Origin: an uncultured Bacteroidales bacterium
Lineage (GTDB): Bacteria; Bacteroidota; Bacteroidia; Bacteroidales; Paludibacteraceae
Direction of reading: 5' to 3'
Assembly (NCBI GenBank): GCA_902778935.1
Contig: CACYZT010000014.1
Coordinates: 1 to 64,000, forward strand
Length of the DNA: 64,000 bases
A program made the position numbers and the translations under genes. The notes under the pieces were generated by a model, which saw only the letters and a list, made by a program, of their open reading frames with translations, ran no database searches and had not been told where the DNA came from. Below are positions 55,533 to 63,998 of this stretch, piece by piece. The number at the start of each line of letters is the position of its first letter. Position 1 is the stretch's first letter.

Positions 55533-57278
55533 ATGAGAAAGATTAGTACTATTTTGCTGATGTCGATGATGGCTCTCTGGGCGATTGCGCAGAGTAATTA
55601 TTTCTTCGACATGGACGCGTTGGTAGCGAGCGAAGGTCTATACCTGCCGCAGAACAAACCGAATCCGTTCAACGGTTCGACGGATATTTATCTGGCAGTG
55701 GTGGACAAAGCCGAAGTGAGTCTTGTAGCTGCGGATGTGTATGGCCATATCGAGGCGCAATACCGTGTGGCCTTAGAGCCGGGCGTTCACCGTTTCCGCA
55801 TCACTTTGCGTTCCAAAGGTACGCATGTGTTAGGATTGCATCAGAACGGCAAGAGCCGGTCGATCGTGCTGCTGTGTAACGCAGGTGGGGCAACCAACCG
55901 CATCGAGTACTGTGAGTTTGTGGAACCCATCGATTTGGCGCTTTATGAGCAACTGCTGGATGACGACAAAGACGAGGATTTCGTAGCGTACGGAGCGGTC
56001 AAGAGCGCCATACACAGCAATGCCGCTTATGCGGGAGATTTCCGCGTGGCGCTGTCGCTCAGTCCGTTCACGCTCAATCAGTTCGATGCCGGTTATACCT
56101 TCCAAGTCGGCAACAAGACCGCCACTACTCCGGCGCAGCTGCAGCAGATTTACAAAGACCTCGGTTCGACAGAGATGTACGTCCGTCTGGCTACCAAACG
56201 CCATAAGACCTATAAGCCCGATGGTTCACTGGATAACACGACGGATGGCAAACCAGACGAGAACGCCAATGTCCACACCTTCGACCAAGTGATGCAGACT
56301 TGCCGTGTTGCCGCGAGTCTCAATATCCCGATTAACCCCGAAGTCATGTGCGCGTATATTTATATGGATATGGATGGTACGCAGGCACCGCGGTTCTATA
56401 AAACCGACTACCCCGAACTCTACGCGTCTAACCCGACCTGGGCTGCCATCCTCAAGAACGGCGATGCCAAATGGGAAGAGCTGTCGTTAGAGGATATCTG
56501 CACGGTGTTAGAGATATACGGCGAGTTCGTGGCGGACTCGATTCTTGCTACCGGTTGTACGGTCAACGACTGGAATCTCGGCAACGAAGCCAACTTCGGT
56601 TTTGCAGGTATCGGTATCGGCGTGCCTAATTCGTTTGACCAAAAACTCGCTAACGCAGGTCCGATGAAGCGATATATGTCGTCTCTGTTCAGCCTCTGGT
56701 GGCTCAAAAAACATGTTTGGTGTTACAACGTCAAGCAATACGCAGCCGTCAAACGCGGCATCCTCAAGGCGTATGCGAAAGCCGGAAAAGATGCATCTAA
56801 CGTGCGGTTCTCGACGCATATAGCGACCGTCACGTCCACGCCGCGTGCTACCGCCTCGTTCTTCTCCTACATGGCGGAACACGGCTATGCGGTCGATGTA
56901 GCCGGTATCAGTTACTATCCGTCTGCGCCGGCGATGTCGTTCAACAAGAAGAAAATGCTTACCAAGACCGTGACGCGTATCAACAAGAAATGCGGTGTGC
57001 CGGTGTTTATCGGCGAGTTCTCGTATCCGTCGCAAGACATGGTCGGACCGTTCGCCGGCTGGAACCAGCAACTCGGCAGTTACAAGAAAAACCAGCAGGG
57101 ACAAGCGGATATCTACCGCGACGTCATTGCGTGGGGAAAAGAGCACGGCCTCATTGGTATCCGTTATTGGGCACCCGACTACGAAGGCGAGTGGTATCCG
57201 ATGTCGATGTTCACGTTTGAGAACAAAGTAGGAACGGCAAAGACCATTTTGTTAAACCATAAAGAGATAGTACAATGA
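55533..57278 (+). CDS. GH53-like endo-beta-1,4-galactanase with N-terminal sorting-like domain
   Basis: A 581-residue exported protein (signal MRKISTILLMSMMALWAIAQ). Residues 35-115 look like the FlgD-Ig/T9SS type A sorting fold (LPQNKPNPFNGSTDIYLAVV ... GLHQNGKSRSIVLL), which normally sits at the C-terminus. From about 160 comes a TIM barrel with the likely acid/base Glu352 in NLGNEANFG and nucleophile Glu495 in IGEFSYPS, the GH53 pattern. GH53 cuts galactan side chains of pectin; exact specificity is inferred. It overlaps a barrel gene by 4 nt and is divergent from an AraC regulator. Confidence 0.75.
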   Translation: MRKISTILLMSMMALWAIAQSNYFFDMDALVASEGLYLPQNKPNPFNGSTDIYLAVVDKAEVSLVAADVYGHIEAQYRVALEPGVHRFRITLRSKGTHVLGLHQNGKSRSIVLLCNAGGATNRIEYCEFVEPIDLALYEQLLDDDKDEDFVAYGAVKSAIHSNAAYAGDFRVALSLSPFTLNQFDAGYTFQVGNKTATTPAQLQQIYKDLGSTEMYVRLATKRHKTYKPDGSLDNTTDGKPDENANVHTFDQVMQTCRVAASLNIPINPEVMCAYIYMDMDGTQAPRFYKTDYPELYASNPTWAAILKNGDAKWEELSLEDICTVLEIYGEFVADSILATGCTVNDWNLGNEANFGFAGIGIGVPNSFDQKLANAGPMKRYMSSLFSLWWLKKHVWCYNVKQYAAVKRGILKAYAKAGKDASNVRFSTHIATVTSTPRATASFFSYMAEHGYAVDVAGISYYPSAPAMSFNKKKMLTKTVTRINKKCGVPVFIGEFSYPSQDMVGPFAGWNQQLGSYKKNQQGQADIYRDVIAWGKEHGLIGIRYWAPDYEGEWYPMSMFTFENKVGTAKTILLNHKEIVQ

Positions 57279-57817
57279 AAAAGTCCATCATATTAGTTAT
57301 GGCGCTAATAGTTAGCGCGATGGCTTTCGCAGAACGCGATTACAAGACGCTCAAGGCGCTCAGTTTTGGTGTCGGTCTGCCGTTTGAGATGCGCGATCTG
57401 CCGGGAGCCGGTCTCACGGCGAATATCGGTTACGACTGTGCGTATCCGGTAAACGACCATTTTGCAATGGGTTTCTACCTCACCGGAGGCGGCGGTTTCT
57501 GGGGCGAGTTCAAGAAATACAGCGACATCGATCATTTCCACCCTGTCTTCCGTCTTACCGCTGGTTTGATGATGCAGATAGGTAATCCGCAAAACAAACC
57601 CTGGCTCGTCGGTGTCGCACCCTGTACGGGCTTCGGGTTATACGATATGGACATGGTCTTGCCTGTCGAAGTGCGGTTCGGTAAGTTCATTACCGATCGA
57701 TGGTATATTATGGGCGAGCTGACCTTCCATGTGTCGCTTGCAGGCGAGACCGCGACGCTTGAACCCGCTATCCGAGTGGGTTACAACTTCGGCAGGAAGC
57801 AGAAATCCAACCGCTAA
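57275..57817 (+). CDS. Small outer-membrane barrel protein
   Basis: A 180-residue exported protein (signal MKKSIILVMALIVSAMAFA) with amphipathic beta strands (GLTANIGYDCAYPVNDHFAM, RWYIMGELTFHVSL) and a final IRVGYNFGRK. It is translationally coupled to the GH53-like gene (4-nt overlap), so it probably works with it, perhaps as an outer-membrane anchor or assembly factor. Family not identified. A terminator overlaps the next promoter right after its stop. Confidence 0.72.
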   Translation: MKKSIILVMALIVSAMAFAERDYKTLKALSFGVGLPFEMRDLPGAGLTANIGYDCAYPVNDHFAMGFYLTGGGGFWGEFKKYSDIDHFHPVFRLTAGLMMQIGNPQNKPWLVGVAPCTGFGLYDMDMVLPVEVRFGKFITDRWYIMGELTFHVSLAGETATLEPAIRVGYNFGRKQKSNR

Positions 57818-57824
57818 TCTTTTC

Positions 57825-57864
57825 AAAAAAATCCCACAAAAACTTGCATATGTGGGATTTTTTT
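57825..57864 (+). terminator. Terminator overlapping the next promoter (second case)
   Basis: Perfect arms AAAAAAATCCCACA / TGTGGGATTTTTTT with a 12-nt loop holding the TTG -33 element (57844-57846). It shares a 27-bp identical core with the cassette at 49281-49307. Confidence 0.85.
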
Positions 57865-57874
57865 TGTACCTTTG
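57844..57874 (+). promoter_or_regulatory. Promoter of acetyltransferase gene cluster
   Basis: TTG, 20 nt, TACCTTTG; 56 nt before the ATG at 57931. Confidence 0.85.
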
Positions 57875-57930
57875 CACTCGAAACAAAAAGTTTCATACGA
57901 GATTGTCAAAGCCAAATACACCAAGAAAAA

Positions 57931-58488
57931 ATGATGACAGAATACGAAAAAATGCTTCATAACATGCCGTATGATTATACGGACAAGGAAGTTCAGGCGA
58001 ATATCCTGCGGGCGTATTATGCGATGCGGGACCTCAATCAATGCGGTGCATGGGACATGGACGAGTTACATCGCTGCATCAAAGCCCTCATCCCTGATGC
58101 CCATCCTTCGGTGATTATTTGTCCTCCATTCCATTGCGACCATGGTAACCGAATCAGCATAGGCGAAGGTTCGTTTATCAATTTTAATGGCGTATTCTTG
58201 GATGGTGGAGGTATTACCATCGGCGCTCACACGCTTATCGGGCCCAACTGCCAACTGCTGACACCCGACCATCCGCATGATTATATGGAGCGCCGTCAGA
58301 CCATAGAAACAGGTCTGCCGATACGGATAGGCGATGACTGCTGGCTGGGCGGCGGAGTGATCGTTTGTCCGGGTGTTACTATCGGAAACCGTGTGATTGT
58401 TGGAGCCGGTTCGGTCGTTACGCATGACATCCCTGACGATGTGGTCGTAGCCGGCAATCCTGCCAAGATTATAAACGCAAAGAAATGA
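57931..58488 (+). CDS. Sugar O-acetyltransferase (Maa/LacA type)
   Basis: A 185-residue acetyl-CoA-dependent transferase. An N-terminal helical maltose-acetyltransferase domain (TEYEKMLHNMPYDYTDKEVQ) is followed by the left-handed beta-helix with hexapeptide repeats (ISIGEGSFINFNGVFLDGGG, GAHTLIGPNCQLLTPDHPHD with the catalytic His, VIVCPGVTIGNRV, GNPAKII). A longer frame begins inside the promoter, so ATG 57931 is used. It is followed by a 76-residue protein and another acetyltransferase, all with 4-nt overlaps. Confidence 0.92.
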   Translation: MMTEYEKMLHNMPYDYTDKEVQANILRAYYAMRDLNQCGAWDMDELHRCIKALIPDAHPSVIICPPFHCDHGNRISIGEGSFINFNGVFLDGGGITIGAHTLIGPNCQLLTPDHPHDYMERRQTIETGLPIRIGDDCWLGGGVIVCPGVTIGNRVIVGAGSVVTHDIPDDVVVAGNPAKIINAKK

Positions 58489-58715
58489 AGTCGATTGATA
58501 CTACAAACATGTGCAGTCACCTGCAATGCAAGCTATTTGCTCCTGACGGCGAATATAGCGCTATCCGTGAGCAGATAGAGGGTGACCCGACGCTGACGGC
58601 TGTTGTCCGTTCGCGGCAACTGCATATCTATCGCGACGGGAAGAAGATTCTTGTGCTGGCAGGCAAAAGCGCCCCGAAGATCATTAGGGAAGATAAATTG
58701 ACAGAGTTATTATGA
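58485..58715 (+). CDS. 76-residue protein between two acetyltransferases
   Basis: A small protein that overlaps both neighbouring genes by 4 nt. Sequence features are a few Cys ([11 protein letters not shown]), a basic central strand ([20 protein letters not shown]) and an acidic end. No family is recognised. The tight coupling with two sugar O-acetyltransferases argues that it is real and may be an accessory to acetylation of the same substrate. Confidence 0.6.
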   Translation: MKSIDTTNMCSHLQCKLFAPDGEYSAIREQIEGDPTLTAVVRSRQLHIYRDGKKILVLAGKSAPKIIREDKLTELL

Positions 58716-59281
58716 TGACAATAGACCAATTTCGTGAACGCATGGCGACGGGCGAGCCGATAACAGGCGGCTCGGACTTGCATAGGAAGTTCCATCAATA
58801 TTCGCAGGAAGCCCTGCGTATTACCGCCGAGATCAACGGCTCGTACCACACGCCCGAAGAACTGAGACGGCTGTTGAGTGAGTTATGGGCGATAGATGTG
58901 CCGGAGTCGTTCGGTATGTTTCCGCCGTTTTATACCGACTGCGGCAAGAACACGCACGTCGGTGAACGGGTGTTCATCAACATGGGCTGTAAGTTCCAAG
59001 ACCAAGGCGGTATCTTCATCGACGACGATGCGCTCATCGGTCATAACGCCACGCTCTGCACGCTCAATCACATCCCCGACCCGGCCCAACGGGCAGGCAT
59101 GACCGCCAAACCCATTCATATCGGCAAAAAAGTGTGGCTTGGTGCGAACGTTACCGTCCTGCAAGGCGTTACCATCGGTGACAATGCCATCGTTGCCGCA
59201 GGAGCCGTGGTGACGAAAGATGTGCCTGCCAATGCCATCGTTGCTGGTGTTCCGGCGAAAGTGATCAAGATGATAGAATAA
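58712..59281 (+). CDS. Sugar O-acetyltransferase
   Basis: A 189-residue hexapeptide acetyltransferase. The N-terminal helical part is [20 protein letters not shown]; the beta-helix has [35 protein letters not shown] (catalytic His) and [20 protein letters not shown], and ends [15 protein letters not shown]. It is a full-length relative of the truncated copy at 54049-54291, with which it shares [12 protein letters not shown]. Last gene of the acetyltransferase cluster. Confidence 0.92.
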   Translation: MMTIDQFRERMATGEPITGGSDLHRKFHQYSQEALRITAEINGSYHTPEELRRLLSELWAIDVPESFGMFPPFYTDCGKNTHVGERVFINMGCKFQDQGGIFIDDDALIGHNATLCTLNHIPDPAQRAGMTAKPIHIGKKVWLGANVTVLQGVTIGDNAIVAAGAVVTKDVPANAIVAGVPAKVIKMIE

Positions 59282-59360
59282 TCACAATCATCCCTTTTAA
59301 GCCAAAAATCTTATAAATGGCAAATTTATGCAAGTATAATTTGCACATGTATAGAAACAC

Positions 59361-59412
59361 AGAATATAGATAGAAGACAGAAGAAAGATAGAATATAGAA
59401 TAAATATAAAAT
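59361..59412 (+). repeat. AGAATATAGATAGAAGA-type low-complexity tract upstream of nucleotidase
   Basis: Imperfect repeats of AGAATATAG and AGAAGA/AGAAAGAT, just ahead of the nucleotidase start. Same general character as the other junction tracts. Confidence 0.5.
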
Positions 59413-59429
59413 CGACAAAAACATATACA

Positions 59430-60989
59430 ATGAAACAAATTTATTGGATTGTTGCATTGGGTCTCTTCTGCGGCATGACTACATTCACGGCCTGTCAGCC
59501 GAAAGAGGATGTAAAACCCGATGAAAAGAAATCGAGTATTGTGATTCTCTATGAGAACGACGTGCATTGCGCCATAGACGGTTATGCCAAGATAGCAGGA
59601 CTCCGCGATGCTATTTCCGACACAGCCTATGTGGGGCTGACCTCCAGCGGTGATTATCTGATGGGCGGCACTGCCTGAGCGCTTTCAACGGGCAGTTATA
59701 TAGTGGATATCATGCGTACTATGCACTACGATGCTTTGGGTTTGGGTAATCATGAGTTTGACTTTGGAGGACCACGCATGCTGGAATTGCTGAAGGGCTT
59801 TAACGCACCGGTGATATGTGCCAATTTCTTCGACATGCAGGGTAACCGTTTCTTCCCGGCATATACGATACGCGAATACGGGGAACGCAAAATAGCCTTT
59901 GTGGGAGTTCTCACGCCTAAGACTATGGAAGACGAATCCTATTCGTTCTATGACGAGAAAGGCAATCAGCTCTACGACCTCAAGCAATCCGAGTTACCGC
60001 AGTTGGTGCAGCTGGCAGTGGACGAGGTGCGACAAGCCGGTGCCGATTATGTCATTCTGTTGTCGCATTTAGGAGAGAAAGAGTCAGACTCGGATCCGAC
60101 CTCTCATGCCTTGGTAGCGGCAACGACCGGCATTGACATCGTCTTTGACGGTCATACCCATAGCGTGATTCCTTGCGACACGGTGCTCAATGCGGCAGGC
60201 AAACCGGTTTATATCTCGCAGACCGGAACCGCTTTTGCCAACGTGGGCAAACTGCTGATTGATTCAGCCGGCGGCTTCCATGTCGAACTCATCCCTGCGG
60301 AGTCTATTATGTTCAGCAATGCCGTTGTTGCAAGCACTACAGATAGCATTCATCGCTTGCTCGATGCGGAAGTCAACAAGGTGGTCTTCCATTCCGATTA
60401 CAGGCTGGCTATTGATGACGGTAAGGGCACCCGGATGGTGCGCAAAGCGGAGACGAACGCCGGTGACCTGTGCACAGACGCATACCGTTATGTCACCGAG
60501 GCGGACATTGCATTCAACAATGGAGGAGGTATCCGTGCCAATATAGAAGCCGGTGATGTAACTCTCAAGCAGGTGATAGACATGCAACCATTCGACAACC
60601 GCATCGTAACTATTCAGGCAACAGGAGCGCAAATCCTGAATATGCTACAACTATGCACTGCCACTCTTCCTGAAGAAGACGGTGCTTTTCCGCAGGTCTC
60701 GGGAATGCGCTTCACGGTCCGCGTGGCGGACCATACCATCACCTCTGCGGAAGTGTTGCAGCCGGATGGCACTTACAAGCCCATTGACCCGACTGCCACT
60801 TATACCGTAGGTACCACAAATTATTGCGCATACAACGGCGGTTTCTACAATGCTTTCCGTCAGTGCCCTGTAATCAAAGAATACACTACGCTCTGCCGTG
60901 AGACGCTCGCTCCGTATATCCAGGAGGTGCATAACGGCAATGTCCCTGCCCAGTACGCCGCTCCGCAAGGCAGAATAATTATCGAATAG
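59430..60989 (+). pseudogene. 5'-nucleotidase/metallophosphoesterase lipoprotein interrupted by in-frame TGA
   Basis: A single frame runs from ATG 59430 to 60989 except for TGA at 59676-59678 (codon 83). It encodes a lipoprotein (Cys 22) of the UshA/5'-nucleotidase type: metal motifs ENDVHC, GDYLMGG, GNHEFDFG, LLSHLG and DGHTHS, then the C-terminal nucleotide-binding domain (NAGDLCTDAYRYVTEADIAF, GGGIRA). The stop falls in a loop (GGTA-stop-ALSTG) where relatives often have a small residue. One base change, GGA to TGA or TGC/TGT to TGA, explains it. It could be a recent nonsense mutation, a read error or read-through. Confidence 0.88.
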
Positions 60990-61132
60990 AAGCGAACCAC
61001 ACCATCACTACCCGCCGCAACGAAGTCGTCCGCTATGCAGTAGATTTCTTCCGGCAGTTAGGTAGTAGCATGAAATGATAGGAAAAAGCGTGCTATTTTG
61101 AGCATAAAATTATAGAAAAAACGTAGAAACTC
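60990..61132 (+). other. Possible gene remnant downstream of nucleotidase
   Basis: In one frame the bases to about 61078 read like coding sequence (TTRRNEVVRYAVDFFRQLG then stop), with no start of its own. It may be a leftover 3' end of a lost gene. No family assigned. Confidence 0.2.
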
Positions 61133-61163
61133 TTGCATAATTAACAAAAAAAGAGTACCTTTG
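61133..61163 (+). promoter_or_regulatory. Promoter of ATPase gene
   Basis: TTG, 20 nt, TACCTTTG; 76 nt before the ATG at 61240. Confidence 0.85.
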
Positions 61164-61239
61164 CAGCGGATTTCGCTTTCCAAATTGTAAAAAAAAATGA
61201 TTTTGGGAAGTGCGCACACCTCAAAAAGAAACATCACAT

Positions 61240-62433
61240 ATGAAGATTATTGAACGTACAGATTATTTGGAGAGCCTGCAAAATGTGCGCCTCACGCCGG
61301 ACATTAAAGTGATTACGGGTATTCGCCGTGCAGGTAAGTCAGAACTTATCCGTACATACATGGAGTGGCTGAGAAAGAACGACAAGAAAGCTAATATCAT
61401 TTTCATTGACTTTACATCGCTCGCCTCTGAACCATTACAGGAGTATCATGCTCTGCATAACTACATCGAAGAACAATACAAGGCAAAGAAGAATAATTAT
61501 GTGTTCATTGATGAGGTGCAGATGTGCGCCAAATTTGAGTTGGCAATCAATAGTCTTCACGCAATGCAGAAATATGATATTTATATCACAGGCTCCAATG
61601 CTTTTCTGTTAGGCTCTGATTTGGCTACGTTGTTTACCGGGCGTGTTATGAGAACAATGGTTTATCCATTTAGTTTTGCAGAATACCGCACCTATTTCGG
61701 TCCCCAAGAGATACAATCCCAACTGGATCAATATATACAGGACGGAGGACTCGCCGGCTCGTATGTCTATTCGACACAAGCGGAAAAAGTGAGATATGTG
61801 CAGGAGGTGTTCCATACCATCATTGAGCGTGATATCATTCAGCGCTATAAACTGTCGGATGTGTATTTGCTCAATAAGATTGCAGAGTATCTGATGGATA
61901 ATATAGGCAATACTACTTCGTATAGAAGTGTAAGCGGTTTCTTGCAGTCGGAGCAAATAAAGACGAATCATGTTACGGTAGGAAATTACATGGATTTTCT
62001 ATGTCGCACATTCTTGTTCAACCAAGTCAAGCGTTACGATGTCCGGGGTAAAGGGTATTTGCGCATGATTGACAAATACTATCTGGTGGATAGCGGATTC
62101 CGCTATGCGCTGCTCGGCACACGTAACATGGACTACGGGCGTATCTATGAGAATCTGGTGGCTTTGGAATTGTTGCGGCGAGGATATGATATCTATGTCG
62201 GCAAACTGTACCAGAAAGAGATTGATTTTGTGGCGATGCGCGGGAATGAAAAGATATATATTCAGGTGAGCGACAATATCAGTTCCAAAGAAACTTTTGA
62301 GCGCGAGTACTCGCCCCTTTTGCAAATCAAGGATGTGTACCCCAAATTCATCATCGCCCGCACTCGCGTACCGAAATATGATTACCAAGGTATCCAAATC
62401 ATCGATTTGGCAGAGTGGTTGCTTGATAGATGA
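61240..62433 (+). CDS. AAA-type ATPase with DUF4143 domain
   Basis: A 397-residue cytoplasmic ATPase. The Walker A motif is GIRRAGKS (27-34), Walker B is YVFIDEVQ, and a DUF4143 nuclease-like C-terminal region follows (SVSGFLQSEQIKTNHVTVGN, YENLVALELLRRGYDIYVGK, EIDFVAMRG). The latter motif (E...EIDFVA) looks like a PD-(D/E)xK core. This family is abundant and variable in Bacteroidetes and its job is not established. I choose ATG 61240 over GTG 61210. It is a single gene with its own promoter. Confidence 0.88.
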   Translation: MKIIERTDYLESLQNVRLTPDIKVITGIRRAGKSELIRTYMEWLRKNDKKANIIFIDFTSLASEPLQEYHALHNYIEEQYKAKKNNYVFIDEVQMCAKFELAINSLHAMQKYDIYITGSNAFLLGSDLATLFTGRVMRTMVYPFSFAEYRTYFGPQEIQSQLDQYIQDGGLAGSYVYSTQAEKVRYVQEVFHTIIERDIIQRYKLSDVYLLNKIAEYLMDNIGNTTSYRSVSGFLQSEQIKTNHVTVGNYMDFLCRTFLFNQVKRYDVRGKGYLRMIDKYYLVDSGFRYALLGTRNMDYGRIYENLVALELLRRGYDIYVGKLYQKEIDFVAMRGNEKIYIQVSDNISSKETFEREYSPLLQIKDVYPKFIIARTRVPKYDYQGIQIIDLAEWLLDR

Positions 62434-62455
62434 ATAAATGACATATGTAAAGAAC

Positions 62456-62971
62456 ATGAAAAGAACCATCTATTACATATTAGCCTTTGCCCTCTGCTCC
62501 TGTGCGGTACAACGGGCAACGACGAGCGAGGAGTTTGTGAGGGATATACAGAGGGACCTTCCGTTTAAAGTAAGCGGACTGAAGGCGGTTTGCAACCACG
62601 ACAACACCTATTCCTTCCACAGCGACGGATATATCAGTATGCTGCCGGACTACGAGGTGGACAGCGAAGGAGCAAGCATGATCTACCAGACTACGTTTGC
62701 CCCGACCCATTATAAACAGCCGTCCAATGTTATCTGGCGGAACATCGTCATCAACAAGCGGGACAAGCGCGTGCTTTGTATCGACCGTCTCGTCAAGGAC
62801 AACAGGACTTTCGGCTATGTCTATGTGCTGCAATCGGAAACGGCGCGGTACAGCGACTCCGGCACCTTCCATTGGGATGTGAGCAACCCCAAACTGCTGC
62901 TCAATGTGAGCGACGCGATAGAAGGCATGAGTGAACTCTCCGTCGAAACCCTGAACACGTTAACAAAATGA
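62456..62971 (+). CDS. Hypothetical lipoprotein
   Basis: A 171-residue lipoprotein (MKRTIYYILAFALCSC). I prefer ATG 62456 to the ATG at 62438, since it gives a normal signal peptide. The mature domain is mixed alpha/beta with no family I know (YSFHSDGYISMLPDYEVDSE, WRNIVINKRDKRVLCIDRLV). It overlaps the YjbR-like gene by 4 nt. Confidence 0.7.
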   Translation: MKRTIYYILAFALCSCAVQRATTSEEFVRDIQRDLPFKVSGLKAVCNHDNTYSFHSDGYISMLPDYEVDSEGASMIYQTTFAPTHYKQPSNVIWRNIVINKRDKRVLCIDRLVKDNRTFGYVYVLQSETARYSDSGTFHWDVSNPKLLLNVSDAIEGMSELSVETLNTLTK

Positions 62972-63315
62972 ACATCGAGGATTATAGAGACTACTGCCTC
63001 TCGCTGGGCAGCGATGTGGAAGAAAAACTGCCGTTTACGGCGTTCAGGTATGCAGCGGATGTGTTAGTGTTCTATGTCTGCGGACATATGTTCGCGTTTC
63101 TGGACATCGACCATTACGGCATCGTGACGCTCAAATGCCAGCCGGAGCGGATAGACGAACTCAAGGCGCGCTATGACTGTATCGGCAAGCCGTTCAACCT
63201 GCCGTCCAAATACTGGATAGGCGTGGACGCCAACGCCGCCGAAGAGGAACTGCTCAAAGACCTTACCCGCAACTCCTACGAAATCGTCAAAGCCAAATAT
63301 ACCAAAAAGAAATGA
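62968..63315 (+). CDS. MmcQ/YjbR-family protein
   Basis: A 115-residue protein of the MmcQ/YjbR family (double-wing fold, sometimes called DNA-binding). The typical order is visible: IEDYRDYCLSLGSDVEEKLP, FAFLDIDHYGIVTLKCQPER, YWIGVDANAAEEEL, YEIVKAKYTKKK. Start overlaps the upstream lipoprotein stop. The function is unknown. Confidence 0.88.
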   Translation: MNIEDYRDYCLSLGSDVEEKLPFTAFRYAADVLVFYVCGHMFAFLDIDHYGIVTLKCQPERIDELKARYDCIGKPFNLPSKYWIGVDANAAEEELLKDLTRNSYEIVKAKYTKKK

Positions 63316-63347
63316 AAAAGATTCTATATCTGACAGATTTGAACTAC

Positions 63348-63424
63348 ATGGCAAAAGGGCGAACTCAATAACCTCTTCCCCTTGGGACAAGTTAGCGGAG
63401 TTCTTTAATAAGAATCTAAAGTAA
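63348..63424 (+). pseudogene. 3' remnant of an alpha/beta hydrolase gene
   Basis: The last 50-60 bases read SPWDKLAEFFNKNLK then stop, matching the C-terminus of the intact hydrolase at 48129-49253 (IPWDKLAEFFNKNLK). DNA similarity continues upstream to about 63348 with a one-base shift. The rest of the gene is missing. It lies directly ahead of a second iron-sulfur flavoprotein gene. Confidence 0.85.
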
Positions 63425-63458
63425 TATATCTCAAATATCAAATATCCAATATCCAATG
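63425..63458 (+). repeat. CAAATAT/CCAATAT junction tract
   Basis: Four imperfect 7-8 bp units between the hydrolase remnant's TAA and the ATG at 63456, which lies in the last unit (CCAATGT). Confidence 0.8.
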
Positions 63459-63998
63459 TCAAATAAAAAAGTCGTTGTTATTTCTACAAGTCTCCGTGCG
63501 GGATCGAATAGCCACGCGCTGGCGGAGCAGTTTGCGGAAGGCGCAAAGAGTGCGGGGCATGATGTAAAATTGATCTCGCTTCGCGGCAAGGAGATTAAGT
63601 TCTGTATCGGTTGTCTCAAGTGTCAGGAGACAGGCGCTTGCGTGTTCAAGGACGATGTGCCGGCGATCATGGAGAGCGTGCTCAACGCGGATGTCGTTTG
63701 CTGGGCGACACCTATTTATTACTATGAGATGTCAGGCCAGATGAAGACGCTCATCGACCGGATGAACGCCATGTACCCGAAGGACTACCGTTTCCGCGAC
63801 ATCTACCTGCTGACCACGGCTGCTGAAGACGAGGAGTTCACACCCAAACGCGCTGAGAGCGGACTGCAAGGATGGATCGACTGCTACGAGAAATGCTCGC
63901 TAAAAGGGCATTTGTTCTGCGGCGGCGTGAATGACCCGAAGGAGATTTCCGGCAACACCAAACTGCAAGAGGCGTACGAATTAGGCAAAAATATCTGA
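63456..63998 (+). CDS. Iron-sulfur flavoprotein/flavodoxin-family oxidoreductase
   Basis: A 180-residue flavodoxin-fold protein. The FMN phosphate loop is STSLRAGSNS, the compact Fe-S motif is C-x2-C-x2-C-x5-C (CIGCLKCQETGAC), and the second FMN loop is ATPIYYYEMSGQ. It is a homologue of the protein at 46550-47065. Its position after a hydrolase remnant suggests this locus once held a second copy of the redox operon. The ATG sits inside a repeat tract. The gene ends 2 nt before the window edge and is complete. Confidence 0.87.
   Translation: MSNKKVVVISTSLRAGSNSHALAEQFAEGAKSAGHDVKLISLRGKEIKFCIGCLKCQETGACVFKDDVPAIMESVLNADVVCWATPIYYYEMSGQMKTLIDRMNAMYPKDYRFRDIYLLTTAAEDEEFTPKRAESGLQGWIDCYEKCSLKGHLFCGGVNDPKEISGNTKLQEAYELGKNI

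Noticed and set aside
59676-59678. TGA as a selenocysteine codon
   Set aside because: The position is a loop next to, not in, the active site, and relatives of this phosphoesterase family do not use selenocysteine there to my knowledge.
61210-61239. GTG 61210 as start of the DUF4143 ATPase
   Set aside because: The ten extra residues match no family pattern, and ATG 61240 is followed directly by the conserved N-terminus.
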